64,000 nt of DNA, taken from the NCBI RefSeq assembly GCF_030817475.1, contig NZ_JAUSZJ010000002.1:4292626-4356625 (forward strand), read 5' to 3'. Origin of the DNA: Streptomyces sp. V2I9. Its GTDB lineage: Bacteria > Actinomycetota > Actinomycetes > Streptomycetales > Streptomycetaceae. The stretch's first letter is position 1, and each line of letters starts with the position of its first letter. The translations under genes and the position numbers were made by a program. The notes beneath the pieces are model-generated. The model was not told the DNA's origin. It was given only the letters and a program-made list of their open reading frames with translations, and made no database searches. Below, one piece after another: positions 52,415-60,642 of this stretch.

Positions 52415-52430
52415 CTCTATGCGCGTAGAG
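52415..52430. promoter_or_regulatory. Nucleoside-regulon palindrome, site 3 (upstream of deoA)
   Basis: CTCTATGCGCGTAGAG pairs at 7 of 8 positions with its own reverse complement. It lies 44 bp before the deoA start and shares the CTA(C/T)GCG(C/T)GTAG pattern with sites 1 and 2. Confidence 0.6.
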
Positions 52431-52473
52431 TCATCGAGGACTCTTGCGTACGCACCCGGCCGGAAGGATTCCC

Positions 52474-53751
52474 ATGGACGCCATCTCCGTCATCCGCACC
52501 AAGCGGGACCGAGGCGAGCTGACCCCCGAGCAGATCGACTGGGTCATCGACGCCTACACCCGCGGCGAGGTCGCCGACGAGCAGATGTCCGCCCTCGCCA
52601 TGGCGATCCTGCTCAACGGCATGAACCGGACCGAGATCGCCCGCTGGACCGCCGCGATGATCGCCTCCGGCGAGCGGATGAACTTCGACGCGCTCTCCCG
52701 GCCCACCACCGACAAGCACTCCACCGGCGGCGTCGGCGACAAGATCACCCTGCCGCTCGCCCCGCTGGTCGCCGCCTGCGGCGCGGCCGTGCCGCAGCTC
52801 AGCGGCCGGGGCCTCGGCCACACCGGCGGCACCCTGGACAAGCTGGAGTCCATCCCCGGCTGGCGGGCCCACCTGTCCAACGCGGAGATGCTGAACGTCC
52901 TCGACACCACCGGCGCGGTCATCTGCGCCGCCGGCGACGGCCTCGCCCCCGCCGACAAGAAGCTGTACGCGCTGCGTGACGTCACCGGCACCGTCGAGGC
53001 CATCCCGCTGATCGCCAGCTCCATCATGTCCAAGAAGATCGCCGAGGGCACCGGCGCACTCGTCCTGGACGTCAAGGTCGGCTCCGGCGCCTTCATGAAG
53101 ACCATCGAGGACGCCCGCGAACTTGCCTCCACCATGGTCGCGCTCGGCACCGACAGCGGTGTGCGCACGGTCGCCCTGCTCACCGACATGTCCACCCCGC
53201 TCGGCCTCACCGCGGGCAACGCGCTGGAGGTCCGCGAGTCCGTCGAGGTGCTGGCGGGTGGCGGCCCCCGCGACGTCATCGACCTCACCCTCGCGCTCGC
53301 CCGCGAGATGCTGGACGCCGCCGGGCTCAAGGACGCCGACCCGGAGAAGGCGCTCGCCGACGGCTCCGCGATGGACGTCTGGCGCCGGATGATCTCCGCC
53401 CAGGGCGGCGACCCGGACGCCGCGCTCCCCACCGCCCGCGAGCAGCACGTGGTGACCGCGCGCTCCTCCGGCGTCCTCACCCGCCTGGACGCGTACGACG
53501 TCGGCGTCGCCGCCTGGCGCCTCGGTGCGGGCCGCGCCCGCAAGGAGGACCCGGTGCAGGCGGGCGCGGGCGTCGAACTGCACGCCAAGCCCGGCGACAC
53601 GGTCACCGAGGGCCAGCCGCTGATGACGCTGCACACGGACACCCCGGAGAAGTTCGACTACGCCCTGAAGGCCCTGCCCGACGCGTACGACATCGCCCCG
53701 GCCGGCACGTCCTTCGCGCCGCTCCCGGTCGTGCGGGAACGTATCGCCTGA
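52474..53751 (+). CDS. deoA: Thymidine phosphorylase
   Basis: 425 residues from the ATG at 52474, with GGAAGGA 6 nt upstream (an ATG at 52444 lacks a site). Cleaves thymidine and deoxyuridine with phosphate to base and deoxyribose-1-phosphate. Family motifs: VIRTKRDRGELTPEQIDWVI, DKHSTGGVGDKITLPLAPLV (phosphate and nucleoside binding), GRGLGHTGGTLDKLESIPG and SSIMSKKIAEGTGALVLDVK. Its own promoter with palindrome site 3 suggests co-regulation with the transporter. Confidence 0.97.
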   Translation: MDAISVIRTKRDRGELTPEQIDWVIDAYTRGEVADEQMSALAMAILLNGMNRTEIARWTAAMIASGERMNFDALSRPTTDKHSTGGVGDKITLPLAPLVAACGAAVPQLSGRGLGHTGGTLDKLESIPGWRAHLSNAEMLNVLDTTGAVICAAGDGLAPADKKLYALRDVTGTVEAIPLIASSIMSKKIAEGTGALVLDVKVGSGAFMKTIEDARELASTMVALGTDSGVRTVALLTDMSTPLGLTAGNALEVRESVEVLAGGGPRDVIDLTLALAREMLDAAGLKDADPEKALADGSAMDVWRRMISAQGGDPDAALPTAREQHVVTARSSGVLTRLDAYDVGVAAWRLGAGRARKEDPVQAGAGVELHAKPGDTVTEGQPLMTLHTDTPEKFDYALKALPDAYDIAPAGTSFAPLPVVRERIA

Positions 53752-53773
53752 CCTGCGGTTTCCTCGTACGGGT

Positions 53774-53807
53774 GAACGGGACCGGTGGACTGCCGCCGGT
53801 CCCGTTC
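53774..53807 (+). terminator. Hairpin after deoA
   Basis: Perfect 12-bp arms GAACGGGACCGG and complement around a 10-nt loop, 22 nt after the deoA stop. Confidence 0.75.
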
Positions 53808-53848
53808 GGCATGCTGGACCCGGTGACGTACCGATAGAGGAGACCGCC

Positions 53849-54439
53849 ATGAGCGCACTCACCGTCGAACCTGTTCCGGGCCCCGGCACGGACTGGGACG
53901 ACCTGGTCCGGATCTGGGAGGAGACGGACGCACCCGAGGGCTGCAAGGTGGAGATCATCGAGGAGATCGTCACCGTGTCGCCGCCGCCGTCCAAGGACCA
54001 CAACACCACCGCGGAGCTGCTCCAGCGCAGGCTCTACACCGTCATCCCCGAGGGCTGGGGGATCTACCAGACCCTCGGCCTCTCGCTTCCCGGCCGGGGC
54101 GGGATCTACATCCCCGATCTCGTGGTCATGGAGCGGGCCCTGCTCGTCGGCCCCGGCCACACCGTCCCCGCCTCCGAGGCCCGCCTCGTCGTGGAGATCA
54201 CCTCCCGCGCCAATGCCAACCACGACCGCGTCAGCAAGGTGAACGGCTACGCCAAGGCCGGGGTCGAGCTGTTCCTCCTCCTCGACCCCTGGCACTCCGG
54301 CCGCCCGACCGCGACGCTCTACGGCGAGCCGGACGGAGGCACGTACCGGGTGCTGGAAACGGTCGAGTACGGGCGGGAGTTGACGCTTCCCGAGCCGTTC
54401 GGGCTGGCTCTGGACACGGGCGTTCTCCCCATCAGCTGA
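53849..54439 (+). CDS. Uma2-family (DUF820) putative restriction-fold protein
   Basis: 196 residues; GAGGAGA precedes the ATG. PD-(D/E)XK nuclease-like core of the Uma2 family: CKVEIIEEIVTVSPPPSKDH, GIYIPDLVVMERAL, ARLVVEITSRANANHDRVSK and GYAKAGVELFLLLDP. Such genes are abundant in Streptomyces, cyanobacteria and others, but their biological role is unsettled. Confidence 0.9.
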   Translation: MSALTVEPVPGPGTDWDDLVRIWEETDAPEGCKVEIIEEIVTVSPPPSKDHNTTAELLQRRLYTVIPEGWGIYQTLGLSLPGRGGIYIPDLVVMERALLVGPGHTVPASEARLVVEITSRANANHDRVSKVNGYAKAGVELFLLLDPWHSGRPTATLYGEPDGGTYRVLETVEYGRELTLPEPFGLALDTGVLPIS

Positions 54440-54447
54440 CACGCGAG

Positions 54448-54485
54448 CGGCCCCCCGCACGGAACGCTGTCCGCGTGGGGGGCCG
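54448..54485. terminator. Bidirectional hairpin between Uma2 and subtilase genes
   Basis: Imperfect 16-bp arms (CGGCCCCCCGCACGGA against TCCGCGTGGGGGGCCG, 14 pairs) around a short loop, between convergent genes. Confidence 0.7.
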
Positions 54486-54520
54486 CCGTCGTGCGAGCGT
54501 GGACTACCGGCCTGTAGGGG

Positions 54521-57500
54521 TCACTTGCCGAAGTACGCGCTGTAGATCTTCACCGACGAGGCGTTGCCCTTCTTGTCGGTGACCTTGGCGGCGAAGGAGA
54601 TCGCCTTGCCCTTCGCCGGGTTCTTGACGGTGATCTTCCCCTTCTTCACCGTGACCTTCTTCCAGGTCTTGCCGCCGTTGTAACTGACGTACGTCTTCAG
54701 CGACTTCAGGTTCTTGCCCGCGGCCGCGCCATGCACCTTCACCGGCACCGAGACGGTCTTGCCCGCCGTGACCCGGCCGTCGCCGCCCACGGCCGGGGTG
54801 AACCGGACGGTGGAGACGGGCAGCATCGTGAACGCGGTCTTCTTCGAGCGGAACGTCCAGGCCGCGTCCACCCGGGTGGAGAGCGGGTTGACCTTCGCGC
54901 TGTGGCTGACCGTGGTCGTCAGCTTGTAGTCGGCCGCGCCCGCCGGGACCCGGAAGGACGCGTCACCCGTCACCGGGTCGCCGTTCTGGCCGAGCTTCTT
55001 GCCGTTGCGGTACAGGACGGTCTTGGCCGACGTGTACAGCATCCCGCCCGCGTTGCCCCGGCCGTCGGCCAGCAGCGGGAGGGCGCCGGTGATGTCGTTG
55101 CCCTCACGGGCGATGCCGTAGTCCCCGTCGACCAGCGGGCCGAACACCGCGGTGTTCACGGTCCTCGTGTATGTCTTGCCCGCCTTGTACGCCGCCTCGC
55201 GGCCGATCCCGTAGGCGGCCTCGTACGTCGGCCAGCCATCCGCGTCGAGCGGGCCGAGCTGGTTGAATTCGAGGTTCCACCTCACCTTGTCGGCCGTGGA
55301 GACGTACAGCGTGCGGGTGCCGGGCAGCTTCTGCTCGACCGAGGTGACCCAGCTGCCGCCCTGCGTGGGCAGGAACGGGGAGGCGGTGACCGAACCCTTC
55401 TTCTTCGGCGCGGCCGAGCCCATGCCGACCTTCACCCGGGCGAGCTGCGCCGTGGTGAACTTCCGGTCGTAGCCGGTGGCGAGCTGCTTGACCTTGCCGC
55501 CGACCGCGATGTCGTACTCGGTCGAGGCGCCGCTGGTCCAGGTGCCCGTCCAGTGCTGGGCGAGCGAGACGCCGGTGACCGGCGGCCCGACGTGCAGGGT
55601 GCGGACACCGGCCGGCGATTCCATCAGCCAGCCGAAGCCGACCGACTCGTCCGCCGTCTCCACCAGGTAGTCCGGGGCGAACAGCTGGCCCTTCGCCTTG
55701 GCGTCCGGCAGTGTGACCTTCACCGGCTTCGCCTTGCGGGCGTCGAACGTCAGCGAGACGGCCCCGGTGACCGAGACCTTCGGCTGGGCGATCCAGTCGG
55801 CGCCCTTGGTGACGTCGTCCGGGTCCTGGTAGACCGTGGAGTTGGCCACGTACGTGCCCTTGGGCACCCGGATCTTCGCCACGCCGTCGACGACCTGCGG
55901 GGTCAGGAACGGGTTGCCGGACTGCGCGCCGAAGCGGAAGAGGGTGCTCTCCGCGAAGGCGGCCGGGCGGCCGTCGCGCCCGATGTGCTTGATGGTGACG
56001 TCGTAGCTCTCCGCCTCACGCTCGACCGCGGCGGCCGTGCGCACGGTCTGGCCGCCGCCGGTCGCCACCACGTACGCCGCGTACGTGCCGTCCACCGTGC
56101 CGCCGAGGCGGGTGTCGGCGGTCAGCTCGACCTCCGCCGTACCGCCCGCCGGAACGGTGACCTTGTCCGCGCCGAGCGTGAAGAAGCCGGCCGGGGCGGG
56201 CTTGCCCTGCGGGCCGGTGCCGGTCGCCTTCAGGTCGAGGGTGACGTCACCGGTGCCGAGGTTGCGGTAGGTGACCTTCTCGGTGACCGGTACGTCGTCG
56301 GTGTGCGGCCACTGCTGCACCCCGAAGCTCACCGACACCGGCTCGGCCACGATCGTCTGGGTGATCGCCCGGTCCACCTGGATCCGGCCGGAGCCCTGCT
56401 GGAACGGGTTGTACGCGCCGGGCTTCGTGGACGCGGTCAGGGCGCCCTTCAGCTCGGTGTACGTCCAGTCGGGATGCTGCTGCTTGAGCAGCGCCGCCGC
56501 GCCCGCCACGTGCGGGGTGGCCATCGACGTACCCGAGATCGTCGCGTAGCCGGCGGGCTTCTCGCCCACCTCCCGCGCGATCAGCGAACCGGGCGGGATG
56601 GCCGCCGTGGTGTCCACACCGGGGGCCGTCACGTCGGGCTTGATCGCCCCGTCCCCGATCCGCGGTCCCCGGCTGGAGAACTCCGCCAGCACGTCCTTGT
56701 CGTCGACCGCGCCCACGGTCAGCGCGGCGGTGGCGCTGCCGGGCGAACCGACCGTGCCCGCGCCACTGCCCTCGTTGCCCGCGGCGATGGCGAACAGGAC
56801 GCCCTTCTCGGCCGACAGCTTGTCGACCGCCGCCTCCAGCGGGTCCACCTCCGGGGTGTCGGGACCACCGAGGCTCAGGTTGACGATGTCGGCGCCCTGC
56901 GCGACCGCCCACTCCATCCCGGCCAGGATGCCGGAGTCGTCGCCGTACCCCTCGTCGTCGAGCACCTTGCCCGCGAGCAGCTTGGCGTCCGGGGCCACGC
57001 CCTTGAACTTCCCGCCCGACTTGGCGCCGGTGCCCGCCGCGATCGAGGCGACGTGCGTCCCGTGGCCGACCCGGTCCTTGGTGTCCTTGGCGGCGCTGAA
57101 GTTCTTCTCCGCGAGGATCTGGCCCTTGAGGTCGGGGTGGGTCGTGTCCGTCCCGGTGTCCAGGACCGCGATCTTGACGCCCTTGCCGGTGAATCCGGCC
57201 TTCCAGGCCGCCGGGGCGCCGATCTGCGCGACGCTCCGGTCGAGGCTGGCCCTGCGGACCCCGTCCAGCCAGACCCGGTCGATGCCGGCCGCGGTGGTGA
57301 CCCGCCCACCGGCCGCGCCGCGGTCGGTGAGGGCCTTCCAGATGGCCGGCGCGTCGGCGGTCGGCGTGGTCACCGACTCGGCGTTCAGGGACTTCAGGCT
57401 CCGGCCGACCTCGGTGCCGCCCGCGTCACGGACCTGTGCCTTCGCGGCCGCGGCCTGCTTGCCCCGGTAGCCGACGATCAGCTTGAGACCGTTCTTCTGG

Positions 57501-57862
57501 GCCCGGAGGTTCTCCGGCCGGCTCAGCTCGGTGACGTCGAACAGCCGCCGGTCGAGCTTGCCGGAGGCGATCAGCCTGTGGGCGTCGGCCGGTATGACGA
57601 GGGTGTGGTCCTTGTCGCTCATCCGCTGGACCGGGATGTGCTCGCGGCCCTTCGCCGCCCGGAAGGCGACCGGCTTGCCCTGGGCGTCGACCGTGACCCG
57701 GTCACCGGTGACGAGCGTCAGCTGACGTACGTCCCGGTCCTGGGCACGGACGCCGGACGGGACCCCCCTCGGGTCCGGCTGGGCGAAGGCGGCCGGGGCC
57801 ATGCCCGCCGCCAGCGCCACGGCCACGGCCGTGGCGACCGTGGGTATGCACGTGTTTCTCAC
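54521..57862 (-). CDS. Secreted subtilisin-family (S8) serine protease, 1,113 aa
   Basis: From the GTG at 57862, behind GGGGGAGAG; a Sec signal ends near AAFA-QPD. A pro-region with an inhibitor-like segment (~45-200) precedes the catalytic domain. Triad: aspartate in IAVLDTGTDTTHPDL (~235), histidine in VGHGTHVASIAAGTG (~267) and serine in TISGTSMATPHVAGAA (~446). After the protease come beta-sandwich repeats to the C-terminus (KVTYRNLGTGDVTLDL; LKTYVSYNGGKTWKKVTVKK), probably adhesion or stability modules. An extracellular degradative enzyme. Further in-frame starts lie upstream, so the exact N-terminus is not certain. Confidence 0.92.
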   Translation of the reverse strand: MRNTCIPTVATAVAVALAAGMAPAAFAQPDPRGVPSGVRAQDRDVRQLTLVTGDRVTVDAQGKPVAFRAAKGREHIPVQRMSDKDHTLVIPADAHRLIASGKLDRRLFDVTELSRPENLRAQKNGLKLIVGYRGKQAAAAKAQVRDAGGTEVGRSLKSLNAESVTTPTADAPAIWKALTDRGAAGGRVTTAAGIDRVWLDGVRRASLDRSVAQIGAPAAWKAGFTGKGVKIAVLDTGTDTTHPDLKGQILAEKNFSAAKDTKDRVGHGTHVASIAAGTGAKSGGKFKGVAPDAKLLAGKVLDDEGYGDDSGILAGMEWAVAQGADIVNLSLGGPDTPEVDPLEAAVDKLSAEKGVLFAIAAGNEGSGAGTVGSPGSATAALTVGAVDDKDVLAEFSSRGPRIGDGAIKPDVTAPGVDTTAAIPPGSLIAREVGEKPAGYATISGTSMATPHVAGAAALLKQQHPDWTYTELKGALTASTKPGAYNPFQQGSGRIQVDRAITQTIVAEPVSVSFGVQQWPHTDDVPVTEKVTYRNLGTGDVTLDLKATGTGPQGKPAPAGFFTLGADKVTVPAGGTAEVELTADTRLGGTVDGTYAAYVVATGGGQTVRTAAAVEREAESYDVTIKHIGRDGRPAAFAESTLFRFGAQSGNPFLTPQVVDGVAKIRVPKGTYVANSTVYQDPDDVTKGADWIAQPKVSVTGAVSLTFDARKAKPVKVTLPDAKAKGQLFAPDYLVETADESVGFGWLMESPAGVRTLHVGPPVTGVSLAQHWTGTWTSGASTEYDIAVGGKVKQLATGYDRKFTTAQLARVKVGMGSAAPKKKGSVTASPFLPTQGGSWVTSVEQKLPGTRTLYVSTADKVRWNLEFNQLGPLDADGWPTYEAAYGIGREAAYKAGKTYTRTVNTAVFGPLVDGDYGIAREGNDITGALPLLADGRGNAGGMLYTSAKTVLYRNGKKLGQNGDPVTGDASFRVPAGAADYKLTTTVSHSAKVNPLSTRVDAAWTFRSKKTAFTMLPVSTVRFTPAVGGDGRVTAGKTVSVPVKVHGAAAGKNLKSLKTYVSYNGGKTWKKVTVKKGKITVKNPAKGKAISFAAKVTDKKGNASSVKIYSAYFGK

Positions 57863-58139
57863 GTGTCTGCGCAACTCTCCCCCTGGAGAACTCGATGGTT
57901 CTTCAACCCGCCGGTCCGCAGGCACGCAGAAAGGACGGCTGCGGCCGTCGGTCCATCCGACTAGAGGGGATGCGGGGGCGATCGGTTGACCGAAGGGGCG
58001 GTCGGAAGTTCGAAGTTGACGCGAAATGGCTCCTGCGCGGCGGGATCATGCGAGCGGAGCGGAGCCATGGAGCAAGCGGAGCGGCACCCTCGCGCGGGCG
58101 GGCCGGGCGCGTCGCGGTGGCGGAGGTGCGCGGTGGCCG

Positions 58140-58514
58140 ATGAATTTCGTCCGCCGGACCGGTCTCTCTGGTGTGGATGCCGAGAATCCGATCGTCCTGA
58201 CCGTGACCGGCCCGGTCAGCCGTGCCGCCGTACCCGACCTCTGCGCGGAGCTGGAGCGCGCGCTCGCCGGCCCCCGTGGAGCGGCCCCGGTTCCCGGGGC
58301 GGTGGCGGACTGCGATGTGGGCGGGGTGGTCCGGCCCGATCTGGGCCTCGTCGAAGGGGTGGCCCGGCTGGCGCTCGTGGCCCGCCGGTCCGGGCGCACC
58401 CTGCGCCTGCGCCGTGTGCCGCCCGAACTCCGCGCGCTGCTGGACCTGGTGGGGCTCGCGGACGTGGTGGCGCTGGCGGACGACCCGGAGGAGCGCGTGC
58501 CGGGGCTGCCCTGA
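58140..58514 (+). CDS. STAS-domain protein
   Basis: 124 residues from the ATG at 58140. STAS fold as in anti-sigma factor antagonists (RsbV/SpoIIAA type): IVLTVTGPVSRAAVPDLCAE, then ADCDVGGVVRPDLGLVEGVA in place of the usual D-S-S-G loop, and TLRLRRVPPELRALLDLVGL. The phosphorylatable Ser is not at its normal place, so this may be a degenerate or MlaB-like binding module. It is the only gene on the plus strand between the subtilase and the sigma gene. Confidence 0.75.
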   Translation: MNFVRRTGLSGVDAENPIVLTVTGPVSRAAVPDLCAELERALAGPRGAAPVPGAVADCDVGGVVRPDLGLVEGVARLALVARRSGRTLRLRRVPPELRALLDLVGLADVVALADDPEERVPGLP

Positions 58515-58537
58515 CCCGCGTCCGGGCGTCGGGGGGA

Positions 58538-58583
58538 CCCGCGTCCGGGCGTCAGGGGCCGGGCCCCGACGCCCGGACGCGGG
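58538..58583. terminator. Hairpin after STAS gene, bidirectional
   Basis: CCCGCGTCCGGGCGTC (58538) pairs perfectly with 58568-58583. A second copy of the left arm lies at about 58515, so two alternative stems are possible. Confidence 0.8.
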
Positions 58584-58590
58584 CTTCCTC

Positions 58591-59613
58591 CTACGCGTCG
58601 GCCGGGAGCCGGTCCGGCAGGCCGAACAGCGGGAACCAGCGCGGGACGTCGAGGAAGCAGTGCATCCCGGTGATCGCCCCGTCCCGGACGTCGATGACCT
58701 GGACCGCCCACGGCACGAACCCGGAGCCGTCCTCGGCGGGCTTGTAGTGCGCGAAGGCGGGGGAGCCGTTGGCCGCGACGGGCACCAGCCGGGAACCCGC
58801 GCAGGCCGCGCCGATGGTGGTCATGAAGCCCGTGATGTCGCCGGTGCCCCGGAGCCACAGGTCGAACGGCGGCATCGTCATCACCGCGTCCTCGTGGAGC
58901 AGTGCCGTCAGCGCGGCCATGTCGTACCCCTCGAACGCCTTCACATAGCGCTCCAGAAGCTTCTGCTGCTCCTCGTCGAGCGGGTCCGCCGGGTCGCCCG
59001 CCCGGTCCTCCGTCTCGGTCAGCGTGGCGCGGGCCCGCTGGAGGGCGCTGTTGACCGCGGGGACGGAGGTCTCCAGCAGCTCGGCGACCTCGGCGGCCTT
59101 CCAGGCGAGCACTTCGCGGAGGATCAGCACGGCCCGCTGCTTGGGCGGCAGGTGCTGGAGGGCGGCGATGAACGCCAGCCGCACCGACTCGCGGGCCACG
59201 GCCGCCTCCGCCGGGTCCTGCACGGAGGGCAGGACCCGCCCGTCGGGCATCGGCTCCAGCCAGACGTTCTCCGGGCGGGGGCTCAGCGCGGCTCGGGCGA
59301 GCGGGGTCGGGCCGGTCAGATCGACGGGGCGGGCCCGTTTGTTGCCGGCGTTCAGCAGGTCCAGGCAGACGTTGGTGGCGATCCGGTAGAGCCACGAGCG
59401 CAGCGAGGACCGGCCCTCGAACTTGTCGACGTTGCGCCAGGCGCGGATCAGGGTCTCCTGCACCGCGTCCTCGGCCTCGAAGGCGGAGCCGAGCATCCGA
59501 TAGCAGTACCCGGTCAGCTCGGTCCGGTGGCCTTCCAGCCGGCTGTCGATCCCGGCTCCATCGGCGCTCGCGGCCGCCGCACCCGAGTCCGTCGTCGTGG
59601 TCAGATCGCTCAT
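58591..59613 (-). CDS. Sigma-70 family factor with C-terminal SnoaL-like domain
   Basis: 340 residues from the ATG at 59613 (GGTGGAG upstream). Sigma-2: ELTGYCYRMLGSAFEAEDAV and RSWLYRIATNVCLDLLNAG. Sigma-4: LQHLPPKQRAVLILREVLAW with a helix-turn-helix ending SALQRARATL. Residues ~220-340 are a SnoaL/NTF2-like domain (VKAFEGYDMAALTALLHEDA). This is the SigG/TIGR02960-type ECF group, where the fused domain replaces a separate anti-sigma factor. It therefore probably responds to a ligand or damage signal directly. Confidence 0.92.
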   Translation of the reverse strand: MSDLTTTTDSGAAAASADGAGIDSRLEGHRTELTGYCYRMLGSAFEAEDAVQETLIRAWRNVDKFEGRSSLRSWLYRIATNVCLDLLNAGNKRARPVDLTGPTPLARAALSPRPENVWLEPMPDGRVLPSVQDPAEAAVARESVRLAFIAALQHLPPKQRAVLILREVLAWKAAEVAELLETSVPAVNSALQRARATLTETEDRAGDPADPLDEEQQKLLERYVKAFEGYDMAALTALLHEDAVMTMPPFDLWLRGTGDITGFMTTIGAACAGSRLVPVAANGSPAFAHYKPAEDGSGFVPWAVQVIDVRDGAITGMHCFLDVPRWFPLFGLPDRLPADA

Positions 59614-59782
59614 CGCTCCACCCCTGTCGCGCGCAGCCGCGCTGTGGCTTCCGTCACCCGCTACGTCGGAAGCTACCGCAGGCCGCTGACAGCCGGGGCG
59701 GAAGACGGACAGAGGGGTGCCGGACGCCATGGCTCCGGCCACGGTGTCCGGCACCCCTCCGGGATGCCCTCAGGCGCTGTGC

Positions 59783-60499
59783 TCAGGTTCCGGGCTTGCG
59801 CCCGTACACGTACACGTCGTCGCCGTTCTTCAGCAGTTTCCAGTATGCCTTCGCGTCGGCGGGCCGCATGTTGACGCAGCCGCCGGATCCCGGCGGGTTG
59901 TACATGGACTTGGTGACCGAGTGGAACGCCTGGCCCCCGTCGAAGAACTGGGAGTGCGGCATCCAGACCTTGTAGATGGTCGACCAGTGCTTGATGCTGC
60001 GCCAGTAGATCTTCTTGGCCCCGGTCCGGGTCTCCGCCCCGTTCCGGCCGGTCCGTACCGGCACCGGCCCGTACGTCAGCTTCTTGCCGTCCTGGATCCA
60101 GCTCAGCTGCCGCGTCAGGTCGACACAGGCGATGCGGCCCTTGTCGGTCGGGCACTTACCCGCCTTGTTGGGGTTCTTCCCGGCCGCCTTCTGGGCGAGC
60201 ATCGTGTTCATCGTGCGCCAGGTCAGCGGCCCGGCGTAGCCGATGGTGGGGGTGATCCCGTGCTTCTTCTGGAACGCCTGGATCGCCTTGCAGTCGGCCG
60301 TCGACTGCTTGCCGTCCACGGGCCGCTTCAGGAACTTCTCGACCTGCTTCTGGTACGGCCCCGCCGACTTCGTGCAGGAGGCCGCCTGTGCGGCGGTGCC
60401 GCTGCCCAGGACCAGGGCCGGAGCGGCCACCAGTCCGGCTACGGACAGCGCGACGCCGCGCCGCAGCCGTCTCCCGGAATTCTTCGCCGTGACTCCCAT
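59783..60499 (-). CDS. L,D-transpeptidase, secreted
   Basis: 238 residues from the ATG at 60499; GGGGAG upstream. A twin-basic Sec/Tat-like signal ends near AAQA-ASC. The N-terminal domain (~40-115) has a peptidoglycan-binding-1-like repeat (AIQAFQKKHGITPTIGYAGP). The catalytic domain contains HSQFFDGGQAFHSVTKS and PPGSGGCVNMRPADAKAYW, with the nucleophile cysteine at about residue 208. It makes 3-3 peptidoglycan crosslinks. A SigE-like promoter lies upstream, fitting cell-envelope stress control. Confidence 0.93.
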   Translation of the reverse strand: MGVTAKNSGRRLRRGVALSVAGLVAAPALVLGSGTAAQAASCTKSAGPYQKQVEKFLKRPVDGKQSTADCKAIQAFQKKHGITPTIGYAGPLTWRTMNTMLAQKAAGKNPNKAGKCPTDKGRIACVDLTRQLSWIQDGKKLTYGPVPVRTGRNGAETRTGAKKIYWRSIKHWSTIYKVWMPHSQFFDGGQAFHSVTKSMYNPPGSGGCVNMRPADAKAYWKLLKNGDDVYVYGRKPGT

Positions 60500-60546
60500 G
60501 CGCGCCAACTCCCCTTTGCCCAGCGTGCGTTGTTGATTACGCCTGG

Positions 60547-60574
60547 TAGACGTGCGAAGGGGGGCAGTGGTTGC
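60547..60574 (-). promoter_or_regulatory. SigE-type promoter of the L,D-transpeptidase gene
   Basis: On the minus strand, GCAACC (60574-60569), 16 nt, then CGTCTA (60552-60547). This matches the SigE pattern (GGAACC/GCAACC, 16-17 nt, CGTCT), about 45 nt before the start codon. Confidence 0.5.
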
Positions 60575-60642
60575 GCTCCGGTATGTCTCGATTGCGTCCC
60601 GAAAACCGGTGGCGGCCCGAGGGCCTCCGTCGGGAGGGGGTC

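Noticed and set aside
54731..57964. Plus-strand open frame opposite the subtilase
   Set aside because: The minus-strand frame contains the complete Asp/His/Ser triad and signal peptide; the plus-strand translation is arginine-rich with no motif.
60500..60642. c-di-AMP riboswitch upstream of the L,D-transpeptidase
   Set aside because: Only ~145 bases between genes and no recognisable paired scaffold; a SigE-type promoter explains the region better.
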